Positions 8,117 through 14,768 of a stretch of DNA of 31,275 nucleotides are shown in pieces (within the stretch, counting starts at the first letter, position 1; each line of letters begins with the position of its first letter). Source of the DNA: Erythrobacter sp. CCH5-A1. Lineage in GTDB: Bacteria > Pseudomonadota > Alphaproteobacteria > Sphingomonadales > Sphingomonadaceae. Made by a program: the position numbers and the translations under genes. The notes under the pieces are model-generated. The model made no database searches and was not told the origin of the DNA. It saw only the letters and a list, made by a program, of their open reading frames with translations. Location of the stretch: contig NZ_LSKQ01000312.1 of NCBI RefSeq assembly GCF_001557115.1, positions 1-31,275 of the forward strand, given 5' to 3'.

Positions 8117-8481
8117 GGGACGGGAGGCGAAGTTTACAAAGTTGACACTGTAACCTTCGCATTCCTACAGGAATTACCCTGTGATTTCATGTGTATGCCG
8201 CGCAAAACCGAAGTTGACAGTTGGCATTGCGTTTTCATCCGCGCAGGGGCGGTGGCGATCTGGGGGCGGACGATGCGAAAGAGCTGTCCGAGTCCATAGC
8301 GCGCCCACCGGCTGTAGGAAAATCCGCGCGCAGACCACCCCGATTCGCGCCTCTGGCAGCCCTTCGCCAAGCCCCTTGCCGCTACGGCGGCGCGCCCTTG
8401 CGCAATTGCCTCTTTTCCGCGTCCGCGCGCCGTGACAAAGCGTATCTCAACGCGGCAAAACGCAAGTCGGAGAGAGACCCC
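8117..8481 (+). other. 365-bp gene-free region before the acyl-CoA dehydrogenase pair
   Basis: No convincing gene is seen here; the open frame that runs through it into the dehydrogenase lacks family sequence. It holds an operator-like palindrome (8129-8158), two copies of AAGTTGACA (8139-8147 and 8211-8219), each offering a -35-like TTGACA without a clear -10 box, and a small ACAGG/CCTGT repeat near 8168-8181. A purine-rich ribosome site (GGAGAGAGA, 8469-8477) precedes the start at 8482. No hairpin with a T tract marks the end of the preceding operon. Confidence 0.6.
8129..8158. promoter_or_regulatory. Candidate TetR-type operator overlapping a -35-like box
   Basis: GAAGTTTACA (8129-8138) and TGTAACCTTC (8149-8158) form an inverted repeat with 9 of 10 positions matching across a 10-base spacer. 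Nested inside, GTTGACACTGTAACC (8141-8155) approximates the palindrome GTTTACAnTGTAAAC. TTGACA at 8142-8147 lies within it. This looks like a repressor site controlling the acyl-CoA dehydrogenase genes; the regulator is not in the window. Confidence 0.35.
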
Positions 8482-9678
8482 ATGAACCTCGAATTCACCC
8501 CCGAAGAGCAGGCCTTCCGTGACGAAGTGCGCGCCTTCATCGCCGAGAACTATCCCAAGCACCTCGCCGATTTCGGCATGCGCGAGGACATGGCCCGCGA
8601 GGACTTCGTCGCGTGGCACAAGATCCTCGGGGCAAAAGGCTGGTCGGTTCCGGCATGGCCCGTGGAATACGGCGGCACCGGCTGGACCCCGACCCAGCGC
8701 TACATCTGGTCGGAAGAGAACGCCCGTGTGAATGCGCTGATGCCGCTGCCCTTCGGCGTCTCGATGGTCGGCCCCGTCATCTACACCTTCGGTTCGGAAG
8801 AGCAGAAGGCCCGCCACCTCCCCGGCATCCGCAGCGGCGAGGTGTGGTGGTGCCAGGGCTATTCCGAGCCGGGCGCGGGCTCCGACCTTGCCAGCCTCAA
8901 GACCACCGCGGTGCGGGATGGCGATCACTACGTCATCAACGGCCAGAAGACCTGGACGACCCTCGCCCAGCACGCCGACTGGGGCTTCTTCCTGTGCCGC
9001 ACCGATCCGACTGCCAAGCAGCAGGAAGGGATCAGCTTCATCCTCGTCGACATGAAGACGCCGGGTGTGGAAGTGAAGCCGATCAAGCTTCTGGACGGCG
9101 GTTACGAGGTCAACGAGACCTGGCTGACCGACGTGCGCGTGCCGGTTGAGAACCTCGTCGGCGTCGAGAACAAGGGCTGGACATACGCCAAGTTCCTGCT
9201 CGCCCACGAACGCTCGGGGATCGCGGGTGTCGCGCGCTCCAAGCGCGGCGTGGAAAAGCTGCGCGAGATCGCCACGCATGAAACCCTCGACGGCCAGCCG
9301 CTGATCAAGGATTTCGACTTCGCCAAGAAGGTCAGCCAGCTCGAGATCGACCTCGCCGCGCTGGAAATCACCGAACTGCGCACCCTTGCGGGCGAGCAGG
9401 CGGGCAAGGGGCCGGGGCCGGAAAGCTCGATCCTCAAGATCAAGGGCACCGAGATCCAGCAGCGCCTGACCGAACTGACGCTGGAAGCGGTCGGCACCTA
9501 CAGCGCGCCCTACATGGGCGGGGTGTCGAACGACAACGGCTCGAACGAGCACCCGGTCGGCCCCGACTATGCCCAGCACGCGGCGGCGACCTACTTCAAC
9601 ATGCGCAAGACCAGCATCTATGGCGGATCGAACGAGATCCAGCGCAACATCATCACCAAGATGATCCTCGGCCTGTAA
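8482..9678 (+). CDS. Acyl-CoA dehydrogenase, large-subunit (PimC-like) type
   Basis: A 398-residue FAD-dependent acyl-CoA dehydrogenase. It starts at 8482 behind GGAGAGAGA. The N-terminal helical domain begins MNLEFTPEEQAFRDEVRAF, the flavin-contact segment is QGYSEPGAGSDLASLKTTA (about 125-143), and the C-terminal helical domain ends IYGGSNEIQRNIITKMILGL. At the position of the MCAD-type catalytic glutamate (YEGT) this protein has glycine (YGGS), so the general base must come from elsewhere, as in other two-subunit or IVD-like dehydrogenases. The next gene, 24 bases on, is a second acyl-CoA dehydrogenase of the small-subunit type, so the two probably form a heteromeric enzyme that oxidises a non-standard acyl-CoA (dicarboxylic, branched, terpenoid or steroid side chain). 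The substrate cannot be read from the sequence. Confidence 0.9.
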   Translation: MNLEFTPEEQAFRDEVRAFIAENYPKHLADFGMREDMAREDFVAWHKILGAKGWSVPAWPVEYGGTGWTPTQRYIWSEENARVNALMPLPFGVSMVGPVIYTFGSEEQKARHLPGIRSGEVWWCQGYSEPGAGSDLASLKTTAVRDGDHYVINGQKTWTTLAQHADWGFFLCRTDPTAKQQEGISFILVDMKTPGVEVKPIKLLDGGYEVNETWLTDVRVPVENLVGVENKGWTYAKFLLAHERSGIAGVARSKRGVEKLREIATHETLDGQPLIKDFDFAKKVSQLEIDLAALEITELRTLAGEQAGKGPGPESSILKIKGTEIQQRLTELTLEAVGTYSAPYMGGVSNDNGSNEHPVGPDYAQHAAATYFNMRKTSIYGGSNEIQRNIITKMILGL

Positions 9679-9702
9679 GATCCGAGCGACGGGAGAGAAT
9701 TC

Positions 9703-10833
9703 GTGGATTTCAACTTCACCGAAGAACAGGGCATGGTGCGCGACGGCCTCTCGCGGCTGGTGCGTGAGCAATACGGCTTCGAGGAGCGCCGCAAGGCGAT
9801 TGCCTCGCAGGCCGGTTGGCGGCCCGAGGTGTGGGCGCAGCTCGCCGAGCTGGGCATCCTCGGGATGCCCTTCTCCGAAGCCGACGGCGGCTTCGGCGGC
9901 GGCGCGGTCGATGCGATGGTCATCATGGAGGAATTCGGCAAGGGTCTGGTGATCGAACCCTTCCTCCCCACCGTGGTCTGCGCAGGGGGCTTCCTCAAGC
10001 ACGGCGGCACCACGGCGCAGAAGGAAGAGCATATCGGCGCGATCGTTTCGGGCAGCGCGGTCTTCGCCTTCGCCTATGCCGAGCCGAAGGGCCGCTATGA
10101 CTATGCCGACCTCGAGACCACCGCGAAGAAGGACGGCGCGGGCTATGTGCTCAACGGCCACAAGGCGGTCGTCATCGGCGCGCCCTGGGCGAGCCACCTC
10201 GTCGTCACCGCCCGCACCGGCGGCGAGCGGCGGGATCGCAGCGGCGTCTCGGTCTTCGTGCTGGCCAAGGACACGCCCGGCGTCACCACCCGCGACTACG
10301 TGACCGTGGATGGCCGCCGCGCCTCGGAAGTCTATTTCGAGAACGCTGCGGTCGGCGCCGAGGCGCTGATCGGGGCCGAGGGCGAGGGGCTGGCGCTGAT
10401 CGAGCTGGTCACCGACGAAGCCATCGCCGCGCTCTGCGCCGAGGCCTGCGGGGCGATGAAGGTCGCCCACGCGATGACCGTTGAGTACAGCCGCCAGCGC
10501 AAGCAGTTCGGCGTGCCGATCGGCTCCTTCCAGGTGCTCCAGCACCGCATGGTCGACATGTACACCGCCTACGAGCAGGCCGTCTCGCTGACCTATCTGG
10601 CGACGCTCCGGCTCGGGTCGGATGAGAAGACCCGCAAGCTGGCGGTCTCGGCCGCGAAGGTCGGCGTCGGCCAGTCGGCGCGGCTGATCGGGCAGGAAGC
10701 GGTGCAGATCCACGGCGGCAACGGCGTGACCGACGAATATGCCATCGGCCACTATTTCAAGCGGTTGACGATCTTCGACAGCGAGTTCGGCAATGTCGAC
10801 CACCACCTGAAGCGTCACGTCGCTCTGAGCTGA
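9703..10833 (+). CDS. Acyl-CoA dehydrogenase, small-subunit (PimD-like) type
   Basis: A 376-residue acyl-CoA dehydrogenase starting with GTG at 9703, with GGGAGAGAA as ribosome site. It begins MDFNFTEEQGMVRDGLSRLV. The usual flavin-contact motif is degraded (FAYAEPKGRYDYADLETTA in place of TEPxAGSD). The middle domain contains LNGHKAVVIGAPWA and DTPGVTTRDY, and the C-terminal domain carries RKQFGVPIGSFQVLQHRMVD, QIHGGNGVTDEY and TIFDSEFGN. The last segment replaces the YEGT base motif with FDSEFG, giving an acidic residue where the large subunit has glycine. It is co-transcribed with the large subunit and ends just before a strong terminator, so the pair is a two-gene unit. It is probably the partner subunit; enzymatic independence is less likely. 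Confidence 0.88.
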   Translation: MDFNFTEEQGMVRDGLSRLVREQYGFEERRKAIASQAGWRPEVWAQLAELGILGMPFSEADGGFGGGAVDAMVIMEEFGKGLVIEPFLPTVVCAGGFLKHGGTTAQKEEHIGAIVSGSAVFAFAYAEPKGRYDYADLETTAKKDGAGYVLNGHKAVVIGAPWASHLVVTARTGGERRDRSGVSVFVLAKDTPGVTTRDYVTVDGRRASEVYFENAAVGAEALIGAEGEGLALIELVTDEAIAALCAEACGAMKVAHAMTVEYSRQRKQFGVPIGSFQVLQHRMVDMYTAYEQAVSLTYLATLRLGSDEKTRKLAVSAAKVGVGQSARLIGQEAVQIHGGNGVTDEYAIGHYFKRLTIFDSEFGNVDHHLKRHVALS

Positions 10834-10854
10834 GAAAGCTGAAGATGAAGAAAC

Positions 10855-10892
10855 AGGCCCTGCGCTCGCCGCAAGCGAGCGCAGGGCCTTTT
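10855..10892 (+). terminator. Rho-independent terminator of the acyl-CoA dehydrogenase pair
   Basis: A perfect 15-bp stem (10855-10869 with 10875-10889) with a 5-base loop leads into TTTT. It starts 22 bases after the stop codon of the second dehydrogenase. Confidence 0.9.
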
Positions 10893-10902
10893 CGTGTCGG
10901 TG

Positions 10903-10936
10903 CCCCGTCTTTCGCGAAAGACGCGGGGAGATTTTT
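10903..10936 (+). terminator. Second hairpin with T tract, tandem to the first
   Basis: The 18-bp palindrome CGTCTTTCGCGAAAGACG (10906-10923), extended by CCC and GGG across one bulged base, is followed by TTTTT at 10932-10936. It lies only 10 bases before the SigF-type promoter, so it may also insulate the stress regulon from upstream transcription. Confidence 0.55.
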
Positions 10937-10945
10937 CCGGCCTGT

Positions 10946-10971
10946 GTAACCCTTGCCACATTGCCCGCGAA
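10946..10971 (+). promoter_or_regulatory. ECF-type promoter for sigF-nrsF (GTAACC-N16-CGAA)
   Basis: GTAACC at 10946-10951 and CGAA at 10968-10971 are separated by exactly 16 bases. This is, from memory, the -35/-10 pattern recognised by Caulobacter SigF, and it lies about 77 bases before the sigma gene. It implies positive autoregulation of the operon. Confidence 0.7.
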
Positions 10972-11015
10972 CAGCCGCTGACACCGGGACGCGGGCCAAG
11001 CATAGGGGACGCGGC

Positions 11016-11051
11016 ATGATCAGTGACCACAAGCCGGCGAGGCGCGCATGA
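11016..11051 (+). CDS. Possible 11-residue leader peptide overlapping the sigF start
   Basis: An ATG at 11016, preceded by AGGGGAC, opens a frame encoding MISDHKPARRA. Its stop codon overlaps the sigF start as ATGA. It could couple sigma factor translation to ribosomes arriving from upstream. Such short frames also arise by chance, and nothing shows it is translated. Confidence 0.25.
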   Translation: MISDHKPARRA

Positions 11052-11572
11052 GGGCCGACGAGGCGGCCCTCGCGCGGCTGATGCGCCTGTCGCAGCAGGG
11101 CGACAAGCAGGCCTATGCGACGCTGCTCGAAAGCTGCCAGCGCTGGCTGCGCAGCTATTACAGCCGCCGCGTCGCGCCTTCGAGCCTCGACGATCTGGTG
11201 CAGGAGACGTTGATCGCGCTCCACACCAAGCGCGCCTCGTGGGATGCGACCCGGCCCTTCCTCCCCTGGCTCGCGGCGATCGCGCGCTACCGCTGGGTCG
11301 ATCACCTGCGCCGCCTCTACCGCGCCGACGAGCACGAGCTGCACGAGGAGCTGGTCGGCTCCGACGAGGAGCCCGGCATCGCCGCGCGCATCAGCCTCGA
11401 CCGGCTGCTCGGCCTGCTGCCCCCGGCGCAGGAACGCGCCATTGCGCTGGTCAAGATCGAGGGCCTGAGCATCGCCGAGGCCTCCGCTGCTACGGGGCAG
11501 AGCGAGAGCCTCGTCAAGGTCAACATCCACCGCGGCCTCAAGAAGCTGGCCGCCCTGATCGAGAAAGAATGA
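11048..11572 (+). CDS. sigF: ECF RNA polymerase sigma factor, SigF type
   Basis: A 174-residue extracytoplasmic-function sigma factor. Region 2 spans about residues 20-92, including DDLVQETLIALHTKR for core binding and FLPWLAAIARYRWVDHLRR for the -10 contact. Region 4 spans about 117-172, with LPPAQERAIALVKIEGLSIAEASAATG and the helix-turn-helix SESLVKVNIHRGLKKL. GGCGAGG precedes the ATG. The following gene overlaps it and encodes the cognate DUF1109 anti-sigma factor, and the upstream promoter matches the SigF consensus. In Caulobacter this system responds to heavy metals such as chromate and cadmium; the trigger here is unknown. The usual target genes are not next to it. Confidence 0.9.
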   Translation: MRADEAALARLMRLSQQGDKQAYATLLESCQRWLRSYYSRRVAPSSLDDLVQETLIALHTKRASWDATRPFLPWLAAIARYRWVDHLRRLYRADEHELHEELVGSDEEPGIAARISLDRLLGLLPPAQERAIALVKIEGLSIAEASAATGQSESLVKVNIHRGLKKLAALIEKE

Positions 11573-12219
11573 CAATGCGCGCAGATTCCGACGCCCTGAT
11601 CGCCGAGCTGGTCGACGGGCTTGAACCGGTGAAGCCGCTGCGCTTCGGCGAGGGTGTGGCGCTCGCGCTGGTCGCGGCGGCGGTGACGGTGGTGGCGGTG
11701 GTCGCCGTCTATGGCCTGCGCGCCGAGTGGCTGGCGGGGCACCTCGATCCGATGCAGCTGGTCTCGACCGGCCTGTTCCTCGGCCTTGCCCTTGCGGCGA
11801 CGGTGACGGTGGTGGTGATGAGCCGCCCGCAGGTCGGCAATGATCACGGCGGGTGGCGCTGGGCGGCGGCGATGGCTGGGTTCCTGCCGCTGGCCGGAGT
11901 GATCGTGGCGCTCGCGCGCGGGGCCGAGACGCTCTCGCCCGAAGTCATGCGTCACGGGGCCGAGTGCCTTGCGGGCGGCAGCGCGTCCTCGCTGCTGGTC
12001 TTCGCGCTGCTGGTGCTGTGGCTGCGCCGCGGCGCGCCGACCTCGCCCGAGCGCGCGGGGCTGGTGACGGGGATCGCCGCGGGGGCCTTCGGGATCTTCG
12101 CTGCCTCGCTTCACTGTGCCGACAACGACATCGTCCACATCGGGTTGTGGCACAGCGCGGCGGTGGTGGCGATGGGGCTGGTCGGCCGCGCTCTGGTGCC
12201 GCGCCTGATCCGCTGGTGA
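11569..12219 (+). CDS. nrsF: DUF1109 membrane anti-sigma factor, NrsF type
   Basis: A 216-residue inner membrane protein with about six hydrophobic helices, matching the DUF1109/NrsF family that holds SigF inactive. Two cysteines lie at C133 (HGAECLAGG) and C183 (SLHCADNDIVHIGLWH). Caulobacter NrsF uses two conserved cysteines, C131 and C181 from memory, so they sit at the same places; with the alternative start at 11575 the numbers coincide exactly. The start at 11569 gives an ATGA overlap with sigF, while 11575 gives better spacing from GAGAAAG; either is possible. The short N-terminal cytoplasmic segment (ADSDALIAELVDGLEPVKPL) probably binds the sigma factor. It converges with the next gene with only 6 bases between the stop codons. 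Confidence 0.87.
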   Translation: MTMRADSDALIAELVDGLEPVKPLRFGEGVALALVAAAVTVVAVVAVYGLRAEWLAGHLDPMQLVSTGLFLGLALAATVTVVVMSRPQVGNDHGGWRWAAAMAGFLPLAGVIVALARGAETLSPEVMRHGAECLAGGSASSLLVFALLVLWLRRGAPTSPERAGLVTGIAAGAFGIFAASLHCADNDIVHIGLWHSAAVVAMGLVGRALVPRLIRW

Positions 12220-12225
12220 GCGGGC

Positions 12226-13257
12226 CTAGGCCGTCTCGCGCAGCGTGAGTTCGGGGGGGAGCACGAGGCTCTCGGTCGTCTCCCCGCCGAGCCGCCGCAG
12301 CAAGAGGTCGACGAGGCCCCGCGCACCCGCTGCGATGTCCTGCCGCACGGTGGTGAGCGGAGGGATGGTCTGGCGTGCGATCGGCAGGTCGTCGAAGCCG
12401 ACCAGCTTGACGTCATCGGGCACGCCGAGCCCCTGCGCCCGCAACACGGTGAGGCACAGCGCGGCGAGCGTGTCGGTCGCGGCGAAGATGCCGTCGATGG
12501 CGCGGCCGTGCTGCACGAGGTGCTGAGCGATCTCCTCGCTCGCGCGGTCGGGCGACAGGTGCGTGACGAGCGGCAGCACCGGCGGCAACCCCATTCGCGC
12601 CGCGACATCCTGCGCGCCGGCAAAGCGCGCGGCGAATTCCATCGGGCCGGTGTCGCCCACGAAAGCCAGCCTTCGCGCGCCGCCCGCGATCAGCCGTTCG
12701 GCGGCAAGGCGGCCGCCGAGGCGGTTGTCGGTGCCCACCACGCAGTGCCGCTGGCCTTCGGTGTGGTTGCCCCACACCACCATCGGCCGGTACCCGTCGG
12801 CGACCTCCTCGATCCGCTCGAACTGGTCGGACTGGCCGATCACGATCACCCCGTCGATCATCCCCGAGCCGATGAAGCGGTCGAGCCAGTCGGGATCGCT
12901 CTCCGGCACGACGCGGCGCAGCATCAGGTCATAGCCGTGGGTGGTGAGCTCGTCGGCGAGGAAGCCCAGCAGGGTCATGAAAAAGCTGTCGGAGATCTGC
13001 TGGCGGATGTCGTGGCCGAGCGGGATGACGACGCCGATCACCCCGGTCTTCTGGCGCCTGAGGCCGCTCGCCATCTGGTTGGGGCGGAAGCCGTGCTCGC
13101 GCGCCAGCGCCTCGATCTTCTCGCGGGTCCGGGTGTTGACGAGGCTCTTGCCGGCAAGCGCGCGGGAGACGGTGCCGGGCGAGACCCCGGCGAGCCGCGC
13201 CAGATCGGTGATGGTGCGCACGGTGGTGCGCGCCGCCTTGTCTTCGCTTCCGGCCAT
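12226..13257 (-). CDS. LacI-family repressor of the sucrose/fructoside locus
   Basis: A 343-residue LacI/GalR regulator. The DNA-binding domain starts at about residue 15 (TITDLARLAGVSPGTVSRALAGKSLV), with a hinge around NQMASGLRRQKTGVIGVVIP. The sensor domain contains DGVIVIGQSD, GIFAATDTLAALC and KLVGFDDLPIARQTIPPLTTVRQD. The start at 13257 places the HTH near the N-terminus; the frame runs further upstream into the transporter and is not used. It is the second gene after the sugar MFS carrier, 8 bases downstream, and probably binds the two identical TTGCAAACGTTTGCAA operators between carrier and receptor genes. The locus resembles Xanthomonas SuxR-SuxC-SuxA by arrangement, so sucrose or fructose derivatives are likely inducers. 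Confidence 0.9.
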   Translation of the reverse strand: MAGSEDKAARTTVRTITDLARLAGVSPGTVSRALAGKSLVNTRTREKIEALAREHGFRPNQMASGLRRQKTGVIGVVIPLGHDIRQQISDSFFMTLLGFLADELTTHGYDLMLRRVVPESDPDWLDRFIGSGMIDGVIVIGQSDQFERIEEVADGYRPMVVWGNHTEGQRHCVVGTDNRLGGRLAAERLIAGGARRLAFVGDTGPMEFAARFAGAQDVAARMGLPPVLPLVTHLSPDRASEEIAQHLVQHGRAIDGIFAATDTLAALCLTVLRAQGLGVPDDVKLVGFDDLPIARQTIPPLTTVRQDIAAGARGLVDLLLRRLGGETTESLVLPPELTLRETA

Positions 13258-13265
13258 AAGCCCCC

Positions 13266-14594
13266 TCAGCCGGCGGCGAGCCCCTGTTCGCGGGGTCTGC
13301 GGTGTCCGGCATCGACCAGCAGCGTAGCGAGGGCGCCCGCCAGCATCAAGGCCCCGCCCAGCATCAGCACATGACGCGGATCGCCGCCGAGCAGGGGGTG
13401 GTAGATCAGCGGCATGGTCAGCGTCTGGATCAGCATGGGGATGACGATGAACAGGTTGAAGATCCCCATGTAGATGCCGTTCCGCTCGGGCGGGATGCAG
13501 TCGGCGAGCATGACGTAGGTGTTGCCCATCATCCCCGCCCAGCCGATGCCGATGCCGAGCATCAGCACGAACAGCGCCGCAGGCGTGGTGACGCCCGGGA
13601 TCAGCAGCATCGCCGTGCCCGATGCGGCAAGGCAGGCGGCATGGGTCGGCCGCGCGCCGAAGCGCCGGACGATCGGGATCAGCGCAAGCGCGCCCAAAAA
13701 GGCGATGAAGTTGTAAAACGCGCCCGCCTGCTGGGTGGTGAGCGTCGCGGCACGGAAAGCGGCGCTGGTGGGGTCGCTGGTGTCGTAAAGCGAGCGGCCG
13801 ACCACAAACGTGATGTACTGCCAATAGGCAAACATCGCGTACCACTGGCACAGCATCGCGCCTGCCAGCTGGCGCATCGGGCGCGGCATTTCGCGAATCG
13901 CGTCGCGGATTTCGGCCAATGTCGCGCGCGCGGTGAGGGGCTTGTCCGCCAGCTCGGCTTTCTCAGCGGCGTCCAGCGGCAATTCGCGCACCCGCAGGAC
14001 CGACCACAGGATCGTCGAGATCGACAGGATCGCCCCGATCACGAAGGCGATGCGCACGATCACCGGAATGCCGTTGGCATCGAGCACGTCCTTCGCCACG
14101 AAATATGTCAGCAGCGAAGGCGCGAGATAGGACAGGGTCTGGGCAAGGCCGGTGAAGGCGCTCTGGGTGAGGAAGCCGACCGAACGCTGTTCGGGCGCGA
14201 GCCGGTCGGCGACATAGGCGCGGTAGGGCTCCATCGTGATGTTGTTGCCCGCATCGAGGATCCACAGCAGCGAGGCCGCCATCCACAGCGCGCTCGAGAA
14301 GGGCATGGCGAACAGCGCGAGCGAGCAGATCACCGCGCCTATCAGGAAATAGGGCGTGCGACGGCCGAGGCGGGTGTTGGTCCGGTCGCTCATCGCGCCC
14401 ACGATCGGCTGGACGAGAAGTCCGGTCATCGGGCCGGCCAGCCAGAGCAGCGGCATCGCGGCCTCGTCCGCGCCGAGGAAGCCGTAGATCGGGCCCATAT
14501 TTGCCTGCTGCAACCCGAAGGAGAATTGCAGGCCGAAGAAGCCGATGTTCATCTCGATGATTCTGAGCAGCGAAAGCCGCGGCTTTTCCGACAT
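13266..14594 (-). CDS. MFS sugar:cation symporter, sucrose (SUT/GPH-like) type
   Basis: A 442-residue, roughly 12-helix carrier. The N-terminal half has [22 protein letters not shown], then [19 protein letters not shown] and [13 protein letters not shown], the loop pattern of plant and bacterial sucrose symporters. The chosen start ([10 protein letters not shown]) has GATGAGG 6 bases upstream; ATGs at 14606 and 14729 are alternatives, the latter lying beyond the operator closest to the gene. It is the first gene of a two-gene operon with the LacI repressor and is divergent from the TonB receptor. It probably brings sucrose or another short beta-fructoside intact into the cytoplasm, which agrees with the signal-less GH68 enzyme encoded across the promoter. 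Confidence 0.85.
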   Translation of the reverse strand: MSEKPRLSLLRIIEMNIGFFGLQFSFGLQQANMGPIYGFLGADEAAMPLLWLAGPMTGLLVQPIVGAMSDRTNTRLGRRTPYFLIGAVICSLALFAMPFSSALWMAASLLWILDAGNNITMEPYRAYVADRLAPEQRSVGFLTQSAFTGLAQTLSYLAPSLLTYFVAKDVLDANGIPVIVRIAFVIGAILSISTILWSVLRVRELPLDAAEKAELADKPLTARATLAEIRDAIREMPRPMRQLAGAMLCQWYAMFAYWQYITFVVGRSLYDTSDPTSAAFRAATLTTQQAGAFYNFIAFLGALALIPIVRRFGARPTHAACLAASGTAMLLIPGVTTPAALFVLMLGIGIGWAGMMGNTYVMLADCIPPERNGIYMGIFNLFIVIPMLIQTLTMPLIYHPLLGGDPRHVLMLGGALMLAGALATLLVDAGHRRPREQGLAAG

Positions 14595-14671
14595 GTTGCG
14601 CCTCATCCCATTTTCTCGTCCGCGCCTTATAACCGACGCTGTGGCCGAGAGGTGACACGAATCCGAGTCAT

Positions 14672-14687
14672 TTGCAAACGTTTGCAA
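14672..14687. promoter_or_regulatory. LacI-family operator 1 (TTGCAAACGTTTGCAA)
   Basis: A perfect 16-bp palindrome with the central CG typical of LacI/GalR operators. It lies 78 bases before the MFS start and 82 bases before the TonB receptor start, so it can control both directions. Confidence 0.85.
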
Positions 14688-14695
14688 GATTCCTG

Positions 14696-14711
14696 TTGCA
14701 AACGTTTGCAA
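14696..14711. promoter_or_regulatory. LacI-family operator 2 (TTGCAAACGTTTGCAA)
   Basis: An exact second copy of the preceding palindrome, 24 bp further on (centre to centre). Both are followed by GAT. The spacing is a little over two helical turns, which would allow cooperative binding of two repressor dimers. Confidence 0.85.
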
Positions 14712-14768
14712 GATGTTTAGGCCTCGCACTGCCAGCGCCCGAAGATGCGCGAGCCCGAGAGGAGACCC

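Noticed and set aside
8142..8242. Standard sigma-70 promoters at the two TTGACA boxes
   Set aside because: No acceptable -10 hexamer is found 16-18 bases downstream of either box.
8134..10959. A 941-codon - strand frame opposite the acyl-CoA dehydrogenases
   Set aside because: Both dehydrogenases on the + strand have clear motifs and ribosome sites; the antisense frame also spans the terminator.
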